From Alphaproteobacteria bacterium CG11_big_fil_rev_8_21_14_0_20_39_49 (GTDB lineage: Bacteria; Pseudomonadota; Alphaproteobacteria; Rickettsiales; UBA6187), in NCBI GenBank assembly GCA_002787635.1, contig PCXK01000007.1, positions 444,872 through 508,871 of the forward strand: a stretch of 64,000 nt of DNA, in the 5' to 3' direction. The position numbers were made by a program, and so were the translations under genes. The notes under the pieces were generated by a model. That model made no database searches and had not been told where the DNA came from. It worked only from the letters and a program-made list of their open reading frames with translations. The stretch's first letter is position 1; every line of letters starts with the position of its first letter. Of the stretch, positions 8,168 through 17,796 are shown in pieces.

Positions 8168-10306
8168 TCAGAATACTTTTAATATCAATATTATAACTAC
8201 AATGGTAGCCATAAAAAAAGTTAGAATAACGGATAATTGAAGTCCGTATAGATAGCCCATATTATTCACCGCTTTTTTGTTATTTAATTTGCTTATCTGT
8301 ATCGTGTTATTGCGGTACTTCAAAACAGCCCTTCTAAAGCCTATCCTGTCTTTTAATATATATTTTCTATCGGTGATTAGAGAAAGAATATTAGTTATAT
8401 TGCCTTTTTTGGTTATTTTCTCTAGCTCGCTTATTATCTCTTCGCGAATAAACCTGTTATGGAATGTCTCTACGGAATCCGTTACCAATTCACCTATATT
8501 AGCACATAATTTAGGAAGATTTTTTACCTTAAATGTTTGCTGGGCAACCGATAGCATAGCAAGGTTTTCAATGCCTTTATGAGTAGCCATATCAGGGAAT
8601 TTACTAAGGGATTTTATACGCAGCTTTACGGGCAGCTCTAACTTTGCAGCTATAAAAGAGGTTAAGTGCAAATCAAAATTATTATTGTTAAGAGGCTTAT
8701 CCTGCAATACCTCAAGTAAATCAGGTATGGAACAGGCATAAGCGTTTTTCAGCAAATCTGACTGACAAGGCATTTCGGAATTTAACTCATATAACATACG
8801 TTCAATGCCGAAGCCTTCGTATTTTTTCCTGAATAACTCCGTGCATCTTTGCATAACAAGAATATCTTCTTTTTCAAGATTGCCGGCAGATTTGTCAAAA
8901 TCTTTATATGAAGCAAGGCTATGTTTTATAATGTTCCTAATTGCCTCAATGCAATCATTATCGGATTTATAAAATGACTCAGCAAGAAGAAAACCTATAG
9001 CGTCTATATTAACGGAAACCTGTTTAACCCTTATCGGTCCTGTAGGATCAAGTAGCATTATATATTGTGCCACCATTTCATCATCTCTTGTAAATGTACT
9101 GTCAGAGTCTTCGGAGCCAAACCTCTTGCCGAGAATTTCCATTTTTTCAGATAGCTTTATATCCTGCACGCTTCTTTCAATCCAACGAATCAAAGTGCTG
9201 TCTTTTAAAAATTTTTTAGCATAATCCCAATCCTGATACATTGCATAAGCTAAATGCTTTTTACTTAAAAATCTTTTATTATTAAAAAGGATAGGTCGCC
9301 CTGCATCAATGTTTTCCGTCGGAGGCAATAAGTTATAACGCCGTCCTCCGAGCCACTCGCTCATTCTTTCAACATTCCATGTCTGCTTTATATTTTCGTT
9401 AATAGCACCCCTTAAAAAGTCAGACATATAAGGGCTTACATCTATCCCGTCAGTAACCATTCTGTATGTGTTTTTTGAGTATTTCAAATCTAATAAAAGT
9501 TTATCAGAAGCGTTTGAATAAGGGTTCTTTCCCCTGACGCAAAAAGCCGACATAACTCCAAGAGCGTGGAAATCAAGTAACCCCGGAACACCTTTGCCTT
9601 TTCCGATGGGAGCGGTGGAAGCTCTTGAAATACTTTCATAAATTATAGGCTGGCTATAACCGCAAGGCTCGGATATACCCTCACCCAGCGTAACGGAACC
9701 GTTTTTATTTATATAAACATTATCAAGGTTTATTCTTCCGTGTGTTATAGATAGTTTCTCAAATAAATTTATAACCTGTGATAGAGGTGTGACAATTTTT
9801 GAAATAACGGTCTCTTCATTAATAGAACCGTTCTTTTCCAAAAAATCTGATAGCTTTATACCTTCGGGTTTCTCTATAATCACCGTGAAAAACCTGCCGT
9901 TATCAAGAGAGGTTTTAATAACCTGTGCGGCAATGATATTTGTGAAATTATTTATGTTTTTTCCAAGAAGTTTGTTTATCTCGATAATTCTTGACGGATA
10001 GTGTCTATGTAAAGTTAACGCATAATATTTCGTACTATCATCTGCTATTATATCTGTAACTTCATATGCCTTTGCTAAAGCGGTATCAAATTCTTTAAGC
10101 GGTTGTTTAGTGTTTATTTTGTAACGTCCGAATACTATATCGGTTCTGTCAGAACAGCTAATACGTAAATAAATACTTTTACCTATCTGGTATTCGGTTC
10201 CATAAGAGTCGCCGCTAAGACCTGACAATCCGCTATTTTCTTCGCTTTCAATATCTAGCTCAACTCGATTTATAATTTCGTCTGCGATACCGGATTCCTG
10301 CACCAT
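8168..10306 (-). CDS. Serine/threonine kinase-like protein (likely pseudokinase), tail-anchored
   Basis: A 712-residue protein. Residues about 50-320 follow the fold order of a Hanks-type kinase: an N-lobe, an ExPEGIKL hinge, then HGRINLDNV where active kinases have HRDLKPxN, and GEG where they have DFG. The N-lobe strand that normally carries the ATP-anchoring lysine reads ALTLHRH. Key catalytic residues therefore appear to be missing. A long helical middle of about 350 residues of unknown type follows, with one C-terminal transmembrane helix (about residues 685-710) leaving almost no periplasmic tail. A scaffold or ligand-sensing role at the inner membrane is inferred. It is paired with the small membrane protein downstream. 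Confidence 0.75.
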   Translation of the reverse strand: MVQESGIADEIINRVELDIESEENSGLSGLSGDSYGTEYQIGKSIYLRISCSDRTDIVFGRYKINTKQPLKEFDTALAKAYEVTDIIADDSTKYYALTLHRHYPSRIIEINKLLGKNINNFTNIIAAQVIKTSLDNGRFFTVIIEKPEGIKLSDFLEKNGSINEETVISKIVTPLSQVINLFEKLSITHGRINLDNVYINKNGSVTLGEGISEPCGYSQPIIYESISRASTAPIGKGKGVPGLLDFHALGVMSAFCVRGKNPYSNASDKLLLDLKYSKNTYRMVTDGIDVSPYMSDFLRGAINENIKQTWNVERMSEWLGGRRYNLLPPTENIDAGRPILFNNKRFLSKKHLAYAMYQDWDYAKKFLKDSTLIRWIERSVQDIKLSEKMEILGKRFGSEDSDSTFTRDDEMVAQYIMLLDPTGPIRVKQVSVNIDAIGFLLAESFYKSDNDCIEAIRNIIKHSLASYKDFDKSAGNLEKEDILVMQRCTELFRKKYEGFGIERMLYELNSEMPCQSDLLKNAYACSIPDLLEVLQDKPLNNNNFDLHLTSFIAAKLELPVKLRIKSLSKFPDMATHKGIENLAMLSVAQQTFKVKNLPKLCANIGELVTDSVETFHNRFIREEIISELEKITKKGNITNILSLITDRKYILKDRIGFRRAVLKYRNNTIQISKLNNKKAVNNMGYLYGLQLSVILTFFMATIVVIILILKVF

Positions 10307-10438
10307 AAGATTAAAGATGTTTTATTAAGGTTAAACCGACAATATTTAAACTTAGGACTTTTTATACCATTATTTTATTTATTGTAAAAATATTTTATCG
10401 GGAAGTGTTCAATAAATATTTATAATACCTAGGGATAA

Positions 10439-11599
10439 CTAGCTTGTAATATTGCTTAGTGTTATGTCGCTTGATATCAAAGCTAAAATATAAGGCATTA
10501 AGGGGACTGTGCTATCATACTTATTAGTTTCAATATACTCTATAAGCCTTTGCTTGGTGTTTTGGTCAAAAGCCTTGCCTTTGTACTTTTCCTTTTTTAT
10601 GAATTCCAGGATAACACAGATTGAATCTGCAACACTAATAGGGAAATCAGCCCTTTGAAACAAAGAGCATATAGCGTTTTTTTCCGCACTTCTGACTAAT
10701 GCCCTTACATTAATAAGCGGTATTCTTGAGCATACTGAAAGGCTTGCTTCAAAAAAGTCCAGATTACCTTCACAAATAGCCCTCAAAATAATTGAGCTTG
10801 TAAGTTTTTTGTTGCTATAAAGGTGTCTTGCAAGCTGTTCTGATTTTACCGTTGAGCTTGTCATATTTTGCTCGGAGCGGACTTTTTGGCTACTATCAAT
10901 TATAGGTTCATCACTTAATAAGCCGAGTGTGGCTCTTTCATATGTTTCAACGGCGATATCTTTAGAGTCTGCACTCTTATATTTTAATTGTTTCTCTATT
11001 TTAGATTTTAGTTCGTCCGTAGTAAATGATATCATCTTCTCAACTACTCCAATAGGTAAATTACCTCTATTAATTAATGAATTAACAACGTCACCGCTCT
11101 TAGCAAATTCTTCAGCCGCAATTAGAAGCGTTTCTTCGGAGATTTGAGCGGTTTTATTTTTAAACAGGCTTGAGCAAACTTCTTCGCTCCTCTTTAAAAC
11201 CAAGGCTGAAGACATATTATTCGTTACATCATCACGTTTAGTTATAGCAATTAATTTTCCTACATTCTCAGTGCTGACTATTATTTCAAGCAAATCACCT
11301 TCGGTTAGCACTTTTGAAAATTCCAATATTGGAATTGCAACGTCTAATTCATCGTTAGCAAGTCTAATGGCTACATCATGGGGAATATCAGGATTTCTTT
11401 TTAAGCTTTCCGCTAGTGCTTTCCTGACTCTAAGTTCAACGTCTTTTGCAAACAGGCGAATGATGTCGCAGGCAATTTTTTCTTCTTCGCCCTCAAAAAC
11501 CGCATGATTATAATAATCGCATATTCTTTTGGCGATAGTCTCCCTAACTTCAGGAAGCGGAGACCTTTTTAATGATTCAACATCTTCTATAAGAGCCAT
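10439..11599 (-). CDS. DUF2336 family protein
   Basis: This 386-residue soluble, all-helical protein starts at the ATG at 11599 (MALIEDVESL), which has a GGTGA site just upstream. A TTG 42 nt further upstream has no ribosome site. The early part (RREVRETIAKR-like, DVELRVRKALAESL, IRLANDE) shows the HEAT-like repeats of DUF2336, a family of mostly alphaproteobacterial proteins with no settled function. Some are linked to cell-cycle or stress regulation in the literature. It stands alone, separated by 132 bp from the pseudokinase gene on the same strand. Confidence 0.8.
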   Translation of the reverse strand: MALIEDVESLKRSPLPEVRETIAKRICDYYNHAVFEGEEEKIACDIIRLFAKDVELRVRKALAESLKRNPDIPHDVAIRLANDELDVAIPILEFSKVLTEGDLLEIIVSTENVGKLIAITKRDDVTNNMSSALVLKRSEEVCSSLFKNKTAQISEETLLIAAEEFAKSGDVVNSLINRGNLPIGVVEKMISFTTDELKSKIEKQLKYKSADSKDIAVETYERATLGLLSDEPIIDSSQKVRSEQNMTSSTVKSEQLARHLYSNKKLTSSIILRAICEGNLDFFEASLSVCSRIPLINVRALVRSAEKNAICSLFQRADFPISVADSICVILEFIKKEKYKGKAFDQNTKQRLIEYIETNKYDSTVPLMPYILALISSDITLSNITS

Positions 11600-11770
11600 A
11601 TAGTCACCGTGTCTTTTTAAAGTTACAAAAGTAATTTGCAAGGCATACTATTATACAATTATTAAAAAAGAGTTAACTAATGGCAGTTTTTTTGTTTTAT
11701 TTTTCGGACTATCCTATTAATGGGCTTTCGTGCTATAGTTCTGCCAAATGACTTCCGTATTTTTTTATTT

Positions 11771-11856
11771 TGTCACCCCGTCGAATGACGGGGTCCGGTT
11801 TCAAAAGAGAGATTTCTCCCTTGTGGCTTCAGACCCCGTCATTCGACGGGGTGACA
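11771..11856. repeat. Nested palindromic repeat, TGTCACCCCGTC type
   Basis: Two perfect 25-bp inverted arms lie at 11771-11795 and 11832-11856. Each arm is itself a palindrome (CCCCGTC-GAAT-GACGGGG). The whole can fold as one long stem or as two short hairpins. The stretch 11600-12037 around it holds no gene that I can support. Its TGTCA/TGACA ends match three other intergenic elements in the window. Confidence 0.9.
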
Positions 11857-12037
11857 CGGAGAGGGTAACAAATAATAGTTTGTAAATTGTTCTCAAACGC
11901 ACGAAAATTATTTTGAATAACTATAAAAGCTATGTTTGTTGAACACTTCCTATTATTTAACTTAAGAATAATTCTTTTGTAATTGCAATTAAGCTATTTG
12001 GATACTATAAAAAATAACAATCATTGATAATGTATAG

Positions 12038-12751
12038 ATGGAGAGCGTTTTGAGTAAAGTTTATCAATCGGCAAAAAATGCACTGGAAGGTCTTTTAAAG
12101 GATCATATGACTATAATGGCAGGAGGGTTCGGTCTTTGCGGTATTCCTGAAAATTGTATTGAAGCGGTCAGGGATTCGGGTGTAAAGGGGCTTACGGTTA
12201 TCAGTAATAATTGCGGTGTGGACGATTTCGGTCTGGGTATAATGTTGCAGACAAGACAAATAAAAAAGATGGTATCGTCATATGTAGGTGAAAATAAAAT
12301 TTTTGAAAAACAATATCTTGACGGCGACCTTGAGCTTGAGTTAAACCCACAAGGGACGCTAGCCGAACGTATCAGGGCAGGGGGTGCGGGTATTCCGGCT
12401 TTCTATACTAAAACAGGCGTTGGCACTGTTGTTGCCGACGGCAAAGAGCTGAGGCAGTTTCATGGTGAAGATTACATAATGGAGCATTCACTATTTGCCG
12501 ATATAGCAATTATTAAAGCACAAAAAGCCGATACTGCGGGTAATCTTATATATAATAAAACCGCACGTAATTTTAATCCTATCATGGCTACGGCGGCTAA
12601 AATAACTATCGCCGAAGTGGAAGAAATAGTGGAGGCAGGAGAAATTGAACCTGATAATGTTCATACTCCCGGAATTTTCGTGCAAAGGATATTCAAGGCT
12701 AAAAACTTACAAAAACGCATTGAACAACGCACTATAAGAGAGGCGGCATAA
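12038..12751 (+). CDS. scoA: 3-oxoacid CoA-transferase, subunit A
   Basis: A 237-residue protein with the class I CoA-transferase alpha-subunit pattern: GGFGLCGIPE near residue 30, then NNCGVDDFGLG, NPQGTLAERIRAGG and GVGTVVADGKE. With subunit B it moves CoA from succinyl-CoA to acetoacetate or a similar 3-oxoacid. The start could be the ATG at 12038 or the TTG at 12050. The latter gives the usual family start (SKVYQSA) and has GGAGAG four bases upstream. Its stop overlaps the next ATG by one base. The A and B genes are normally adjacent; here a flavin reductase gene lies between them. Confidence 0.9.
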   Translation: MESVLSKVYQSAKNALEGLLKDHMTIMAGGFGLCGIPENCIEAVRDSGVKGLTVISNNCGVDDFGLGIMLQTRQIKKMVSSYVGENKIFEKQYLDGDLELELNPQGTLAERIRAGGAGIPAFYTKTGVGTVVADGKELRQFHGEDYIMEHSLFADIAIIKAQKADTAGNLIYNKTARNFNPIMATAAKITIAEVEEIVEAGEIEPDNVHTPGIFVQRIFKAKNLQKRIEQRTIREAA

Positions 12752-13329
12752 TGGTAAAACTTATTTTTCTTTCGGGCAGTATCAGGAACGAATCTTACAA
12801 TAAAAAGCTGGCAAAACTTGCCTGTGATATTGCGGGCGGTATTGATGGAGTTGGAGCCTCTTTTATCGACCTGAAAGACTATGAAATGCCTTTATATAAC
12901 GGTGATTTAGAAGCTAGTTCCGGCTTACCTGATAATGCTAAAAAGCTAAAAGATATATTTGCAAAGTGTGACGGTTTTTTTATAGCCTCTCCCGAATATA
13001 ATAGTTCGTTGTCGCCATTATTGAAAAACAGTCTGGACTGGATATCAAGACCGCATGAGGAAAATGAAAAGCCTTTACTTGCCTATGACGGAAAGGTTGC
13101 TGCAATTTCTGCGGCATCTCCCGGCGGGTTTGGCGGAATGCGTGCCTTAGTACCTTTGCGTATGATGCTTGAAAATATATCTACAATAGTTATACCCAAG
13201 CAACTGGCAATACCGTTTGCAAATCAGGAGTTTGACGATAACGGGGCATTAAAGAACGAAAGGTTCGGTTCCGCTTTAAAAGCGATGGTTGAGCAGTTTG
13301 CAGATACTGCAAAGCGAATGAAAAAATAA
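12751..13329 (+). CDS. NADPH-dependent FMN reductase family protein
   Basis: A 192-residue flavodoxin-like protein. The FMN phosphate loop LSGSIRNESYNKKLA lies at residues 7-21 and SPEYNSSLSPLLKNSLDW near residue 90. The match is to the NAD(P)H-dependent FMN/azo-reductase (SsuE/ArsH/ChrR-like) family. It would reduce FMN or quinones with NAD(P)H in the cytosol. The ATG overlaps the scoA stop (TAATG), so translation is coupled, and scoB follows after 18 nt. The exact substrate cannot be read from the sequence. Confidence 0.88.
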   Translation: MVKLIFLSGSIRNESYNKKLAKLACDIAGGIDGVGASFIDLKDYEMPLYNGDLEASSGLPDNAKKLKDIFAKCDGFFIASPEYNSSLSPLLKNSLDWISRPHEENEKPLLAYDGKVAAISAASPGGFGGMRALVPLRMMLENISTIVIPKQLAIPFANQEFDDNGALKNERFGSALKAMVEQFADTAKRMKK

Positions 13330-13347
13330 GACATAAAGGAGAATAAA

Positions 13348-14016
13348 ATGCCTTGGACATCAGAAGATATGTGCAAAATCGCCGCTAGAGAATTTGAAGA
13401 CGGCTTCTACGTTAATTTAGGTATAGGTATGCCTACGAAGGTTGCTAACTATATACCGGAAGGCATCAATGTTACATTGCAAAGCGAAAACGGATTGTTG
13501 GGGCTAGGTCCATTCCCTACCGAAGATGAAGTTGACCCCGACCTGATAAATGCAGGAAAACAAACAGTTACCGCAGTAAAAGGCAGTAGCTTTTTTGATA
13601 ATGCCACATCATTTGGCATGATACGCGGCGGACATATAGACTTGTCTATACTCGGTGCGTTGGAAGTTGCAAAAAACGGTGATTTGGCTAACTGGATGGT
13701 TCCGGGTAAAATGGTTAAAGGTCCGGGCGGAGCAATGGATTTGGTAGCCGGAGTTAAAAGGGTGGTAGTTCTTATGTCACATGAAAATAAGAACGGAGAG
13801 CCGAAGATACTTAATAAATGTAACCTACCGTTAACCGGAAAAGGCGTGGTTGACCGCATTATAACCGAACTTGCCGTTTTTGATATAAATGAGGACGGTC
13901 TTGTTCTGGTAGAGCATTCTTCGGATACATCTGTTAATGAAATAAAAGATAAAACGGAAGCTGACTTTATTATATCACCGAACATGGAAATACGTGATAT
14001 AGTTAAAGCTTGCTAG
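13348..14016 (+). CDS. scoB: 3-oxoacid CoA-transferase, subunit B
   Basis: A 222-residue beta subunit with the family signature [10 protein letters not shown]. Glu47 in it is the expected residue that forms the glutamyl-CoA thioester. [13 protein letters not shown] lies upstream and [12 protein letters not shown] downstream. An AAAGGAG site sits seven bases before the ATG. Together with scoA it gives the cell a route between acetoacetate and acetoacetyl-CoA (ketone-body or PHB-type metabolism). It ends the three-gene operon; a palindromic element follows. Confidence 0.92.
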   Translation: MPWTSEDMCKIAAREFEDGFYVNLGIGMPTKVANYIPEGINVTLQSENGLLGLGPFPTEDEVDPDLINAGKQTVTAVKGSSFFDNATSFGMIRGGHIDLSILGALEVAKNGDLANWMVPGKMVKGPGGAMDLVAGVKRVVVLMSHENKNGEPKILNKCNLPLTGKGVVDRIITELAVFDINEDGLVLVEHSSDTSVNEIKDKTEADFIISPNMEIRDIVKAC

Positions 14017-14050
14017 CCGTGGCGTTTAGCCGTAAAATGGTATTATGTTG

Positions 14051-14192
14051 CGGAATGCACCATTAATTGGTTTTTGTATTAAAATAGTTGTCATGCTGAA
14101 TTTATTTCAGCATCTATTCTTTTTTACAAGAGAACCTGAAACAAGTTCAGGTTGACAAAAAATTATAAAAAACCAATTAATGGGACATTCCG
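14051..14192. repeat. MITE-like element with 25-bp terminal inverted repeats
   Basis: Arms at 14051-14075 and 14168-14192 are inverted copies with two mismatches (CGGAATG..CATTAATTGG). Inside, 14089-14157 begins TGTCATGCTGAA and ends TTGACA, and holds two smaller hairpins (ATGCTGAA..TTCAGCAT and AACCTGAA..TTCAGGTT). There is no open frame. It separates scoB from the dsbD-like gene. Confidence 0.85.
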
Positions 14193-14222
14193 CTATGTTT
14201 TTAATATCAATAGATAAGGCTA

Positions 14223-16325
14223 ATGAACCGTATATATTACAATATCTTTGCAGCATTAATCATAATATGCTTCAGCATCTCTCATTCATTTGCCAAGACA
14301 ATAAAAAGTGATGAGGCTACTATAAGTTTAATTGTCGGTGAGTATAAAGACGACGGCAATATAGTTGCGGGGTTACATTATAAATTAGAAAAAGGGTGGA
14401 AAATATATTGGAGAACGGCAGGAGATACCGGCTTTCCTCCTCAAGTTGATTGGGAATCGTCGCAAAATATATCGTCAATGGATATGTTGTGGTCTGTTCC
14501 AAAGCGTTCCCGATATGAATTATTAGAAAATGTATCTACGGAAAGCTATGAATATGAAGACGAGGTGCTATTCCCTTTATATTTTAAAGCTGCTGATAAT
14601 TCAAAAGATTCTGCTATAAATTTAAAAATATATTATGCTATCTGCAAAGATATATGTATCCCTGCAAACGTTGATATCAATGCAACAGCCTCAGTCGGTC
14701 ATAAATCGGAAGAAAATCTAAAGTTAATTGAAAAATTCGAAGAGCTTGTACCCAAGCAAAGCCCGTATAACGGCGTTGATATAGTAAGTGCCGGTTTGGG
14801 TGCGGACAAGTCGGGCAATAATTATTTGCAGGTTGCCGTTAATAGCAGTGTTCACGATATTGATAAATCCGACATATTCATAGAAAGCGATGAGGATATA
14901 ACCTTCTTTGCTCCGCAGTCAAATATACTTAACAATAAACATGTAGTATTTAATATTAACTATAAATCGCTTAGTAGCGATGCAACTATAAATAAGGGTA
15001 AATACCGCATAACTATAGCTAGCGGTACTAATTCAGTTGAGAAAACATTTGACGCAAGCGATTTTGGTATCGCAAAAGAAATTGCACCATCCGGCAAAAG
15101 CAAAGCTGCATATTCAACTCTTATAATACTTTTATTTGCGTTTATCGGGGGGCTGATTCTAAACATAATGCCTTGTGTGCTGCCCGTATTGTCAATAAAA
15201 CTCATTAGCATTATAAAACATGGAGGCGGTGAAAAAGCTCATATATCATCAAGCCTGCTTACAACGGCAGTCGGTATTATTACATCATTTCTCGTTTTAG
15301 GGTTGTTTGTATTTACCCTTAGAACAGTCGGAGTAAATGTGGGGTGGGGCTTTCATTTTCAAGAGCCGTTATTTATTATAACCTTAATTATAATATTATC
15401 GCTATTTGCCGCAAATATGTGGGGGTTCTATGAATTTAGGCTTCCGTCATTCTTGAGTGATAATATAAGCAAAAAAGGTGAGGGGGAAAGCCTTACGGCA
15501 CACTTTTTTACCGGAGTTTTCGCAACTATATTGGCAACACCATGTACCGCACCGTTTTTAGGAACGGCGGTAGGCTTTGCCTTGGGTGGATCGGCGATAA
15601 ATATCTTTGGTGTTTTCTTGATGATGGGAGTGGGTATGTCTACCCCTTATCTGATTTTAAGCATATTTCCTAAAGCTATTGCAGGGTTGCCGAAACCGGG
15701 ATATTGGATGGTTGTAGTTAAGTATATAATGGGCTGTTTTATAGCATTAACTGCCTTATGGCTGGGGTGGGTACTATCTAAGCAGCTTGGAACAATTTCA
15801 GCAATACTACTTCTTGCCGTAATAATAAGCCTGCTGATATTTCTTCATTCTAGGGAAAAAATAAAACAGTTTAATAATCGGTCGGCTAAATATATAACAT
15901 ATCTGCTGTTGATTAGTCTGGCTTTTATATTTCCGCTAAAATTTGAGTCTAAACAAGAGACTGCTATAAATTCGGATATATGGCAGGAATTGCAAATAGA
16001 TGAAATAGATAATTTAGTTAATGAGGGAAACATTATTTTTGTAGATGTAACAGCGGACTGGTGTTTAACATGCAAAGTCAATAAGTTCCTAGTTCTGGAC
16101 AATAAGGAAATAATAAAACTCTTTAAAGAACATAATGTAATAGCAATGCGTGGCGATTGGACAAATAAAAATAGCGAAATAGCGGATTACTTGAAGAAAT
16201 ATGACAGGGCAGGGATACCTTTCAACATTATTTACAGTCCTTCTAATCCTGACGGAATAATAATGTCCGAGCTGCTAGACAAGCAAGATATTGTAAACTC
16301 AATAAAAAAGCAAAAAGTTAAATAA
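14223..16325 (+). CDS. Thiol:disulfide interchange protein, DsbD/ScsB-like
   Basis: A 700-residue protein. It has a signal peptide (residues 1-24), then a periplasmic DsbD-N-like domain to about residue 290 with a CKDICIPA redox-type motif. Eight or so membrane helices follow, carrying the paired cysteines MPCVLP and TPCTAP. The C-terminal thioredoxin-like domain has WCLTC (Cys614, Cys617). This is the full relay that carries electrons from cytosolic thioredoxin across the inner membrane to periplasmic disulfide isomerases or other partners. The long N-terminal domain fits the ScsB/DsbD group of alphaproteobacteria. It appears monocistronic. The next feature is tRNA-Gly. Confidence 0.88.
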   Translation: MNRIYYNIFAALIIICFSISHSFAKTIKSDEATISLIVGEYKDDGNIVAGLHYKLEKGWKIYWRTAGDTGFPPQVDWESSQNISSMDMLWSVPKRSRYELLENVSTESYEYEDEVLFPLYFKAADNSKDSAINLKIYYAICKDICIPANVDINATASVGHKSEENLKLIEKFEELVPKQSPYNGVDIVSAGLGADKSGNNYLQVAVNSSVHDIDKSDIFIESDEDITFFAPQSNILNNKHVVFNINYKSLSSDATINKGKYRITIASGTNSVEKTFDASDFGIAKEIAPSGKSKAAYSTLIILLFAFIGGLILNIMPCVLPVLSIKLISIIKHGGGEKAHISSSLLTTAVGIITSFLVLGLFVFTLRTVGVNVGWGFHFQEPLFIITLIIILSLFAANMWGFYEFRLPSFLSDNISKKGEGESLTAHFFTGVFATILATPCTAPFLGTAVGFALGGSAINIFGVFLMMGVGMSTPYLILSIFPKAIAGLPKPGYWMVVVKYIMGCFIALTALWLGWVLSKQLGTISAILLLAVIISLLIFLHSREKIKQFNNRSAKYITYLLLISLAFIFPLKFESKQETAINSDIWQELQIDEIDNLVNEGNIIFVDVTADWCLTCKVNKFLVLDNKEIIKLFKEHNVIAMRGDWTNKNSEIADYLKKYDRAGIPFNIIYSPSNPDGIIMSELLDKQDIVNSIKKQKVK

Positions 16326-16393
16326 AATTGCAAAAAGCCTCTTGCAATTGCTATCATTTTGCGTATTATACTCCCCACAAAAACTACTTATGA

Positions 16394-16468
<75 letters not shown>

Positions 16469-16580
16469 ATTCTCTATCCCAACCAATCCAACAAAGTCCA
16501 AAAACACTAGACAAATCAAGCTTTTTCTTGTAAAGCTTGTCTATTGTCATCTAAGCTAGTCCCTGCAAATCTAAGAAAAG

Positions 16581-16630
16581 TGGGGGCATAACCGGGGGCA
16601 TGTTTTTAAAACTTGATTTGGTATGCCCCC
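16581..16630. repeat. Left GGGGGCAT arm-type repeats
   Basis: TGGGGGCATAACCGGGGGCAT at 16581-16601 holds two direct GGGGGCAT units. A third, inverted unit (ATGCCCCC) lies at 16623-16630 just before the integrase ATG. The same 21-bp pair with two changed bases occurs at 24267-24287. They are probably arm-type binding sites for the Arm-domain integrase (inference). Confidence 0.7.
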
Positions 16631-16633
16631 AAA

Positions 16634-16801
16634 ATGAAATTAAATGACCGGAAATGTAAGAACGCCAAGCCTAAAGAGAAATCATACAAGTTATTTGATG
16701 GCGGTGGACTGTATCTTGAAGTAATGCCGGCAGGTGGCAAGTTATGGCGATTAAAATATAGATTTGGAAACAAGGAAAAGAGGTTGAGCTTTGGAAGATA
16801 G
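16634..16801 (+). pseudogene. Integrase remnant (Arm DNA-binding, DUF4102 N-terminus only)
   Basis: From the ATG at 16634, about 55 residues match the start of P4-type tyrosine integrases: KLNDRKCKNAKP, then LFDGGGLYLEV and LWRLKYRFGNKEKRLSFG. A complete protein would have about 400 residues with the R-H-R-Y catalytic domain. Here the frame stops right after LSFGR, and no catalytic part follows in any frame. The start sits beside tRNA-Gly and the GGGGGCAT repeats, the normal place for the island integrase. The deletion probably joined it to the truncated gene that follows. Confidence 0.85.
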
Positions 16802-17676
16802 ACCCAGAAGAATTATTTACAGACCATTTATGTAAAAAATATGGTTTTCCTAAGAATTATGGAATCGACTATCATGAAAAATATGAATTAGCTCCATATG
16901 ACCAGTCAAATGGAATGTGGAAGTTGCTTGAGAAAGGTGGAGAGTATTTGCCCGAAGAGCTTCTTGTGAGTATAAAACAAGAAAAGAAGGATTATGCTTC
17001 TTATATAATTAAACAACAGCCCTTTACTAATGCGTTGGAAAATTATTTAGAAATACCCAAATCAAAACTTTTCATATCTCTTAAAGACGGGAGTGTTAAA
17101 GCTTTTGGAAAAAAAGTTTTTGATAGTGTCGCTAATATACCGTCAGAAGAATTAGTGAGAAAAGGCACAAAGTTAAAAGATGTTGATGATTGCTTGGGTG
17201 ACTACCTTGATGTTTTTGTTACACACCCTGAGACCGAAGAAATTCTAACAAAGCACTGGTTTATGAGTGCTATTGATTGGAAGCCTTCATCATTAAAAAG
17301 TGAGTTAGCTGTATATTATAATGTATTGGTTGATTGTGAGTCACTTTACGAAGCTTTTCCTGCACCTAAGGAAGACGTGGTAAGTGTTTATTCTATTAAT
17401 GGAGCATTGTTACTAGATGATGATACTCCAGTTTTGAAAAGCCCTTATAATAATACAAGAGGCAGACCTTCATATAACTGGCAAGAATTTACTGCCGAAA
17501 TGGCAAAGCGTCTTGCAAAAGGAAAACTTCCAGACATGCAAAAGTCATGTGTAATTGATATGCAAGCTTGGTGCAAAGAAAAATGGGGAGTAGTTCCAAG
17601 TGAGACTAACCTGAAAAACTATATAAGCCCATTTTATCAAGCTAAAAACGAGTCAGAAATTAAGTCAGAAAGTTAG
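16762..17676 (+). pseudogene. 5'-truncated hypothetical island gene
   Basis: The frame is open from 16762. Coding-like sequence (ELWKIDPEELFTDHLCKKYG) already appears before the first ATG at 16915, which has no ribosome site. So the original start was probably lost in the deletion that also removed the integrase body. The first in-frame ATG would give 253 residues. The C-terminal part (RGRPSYNWQEFTAEMA then LPDMQKSCVIDMQAWCKEKWG) looks like a small helical DNA-associated domain found in proteobacterial islands. No named family is recognised. Downstream of the stop are 120 bp before the AlpA-like gene. Confidence 0.6.
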
Positions 17677-17796
17677 TCAGAAAAAGAGCGTATTACTTTC
17701 TGGCTTAAAACATTTATTTCTGTCCTTCCTTTAATAGACTAGCCAACAATCAATCATCTAAGATTGCCTCATATTAACACAAATGAGGTAAGACTT

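Noticed and set aside
13449-13985. 178-residue antisense frame within scoB
   Set aside because: The plus strand encodes a complete CoA-transferase subunit with catalytic Glu; the antisense frame has no motif.
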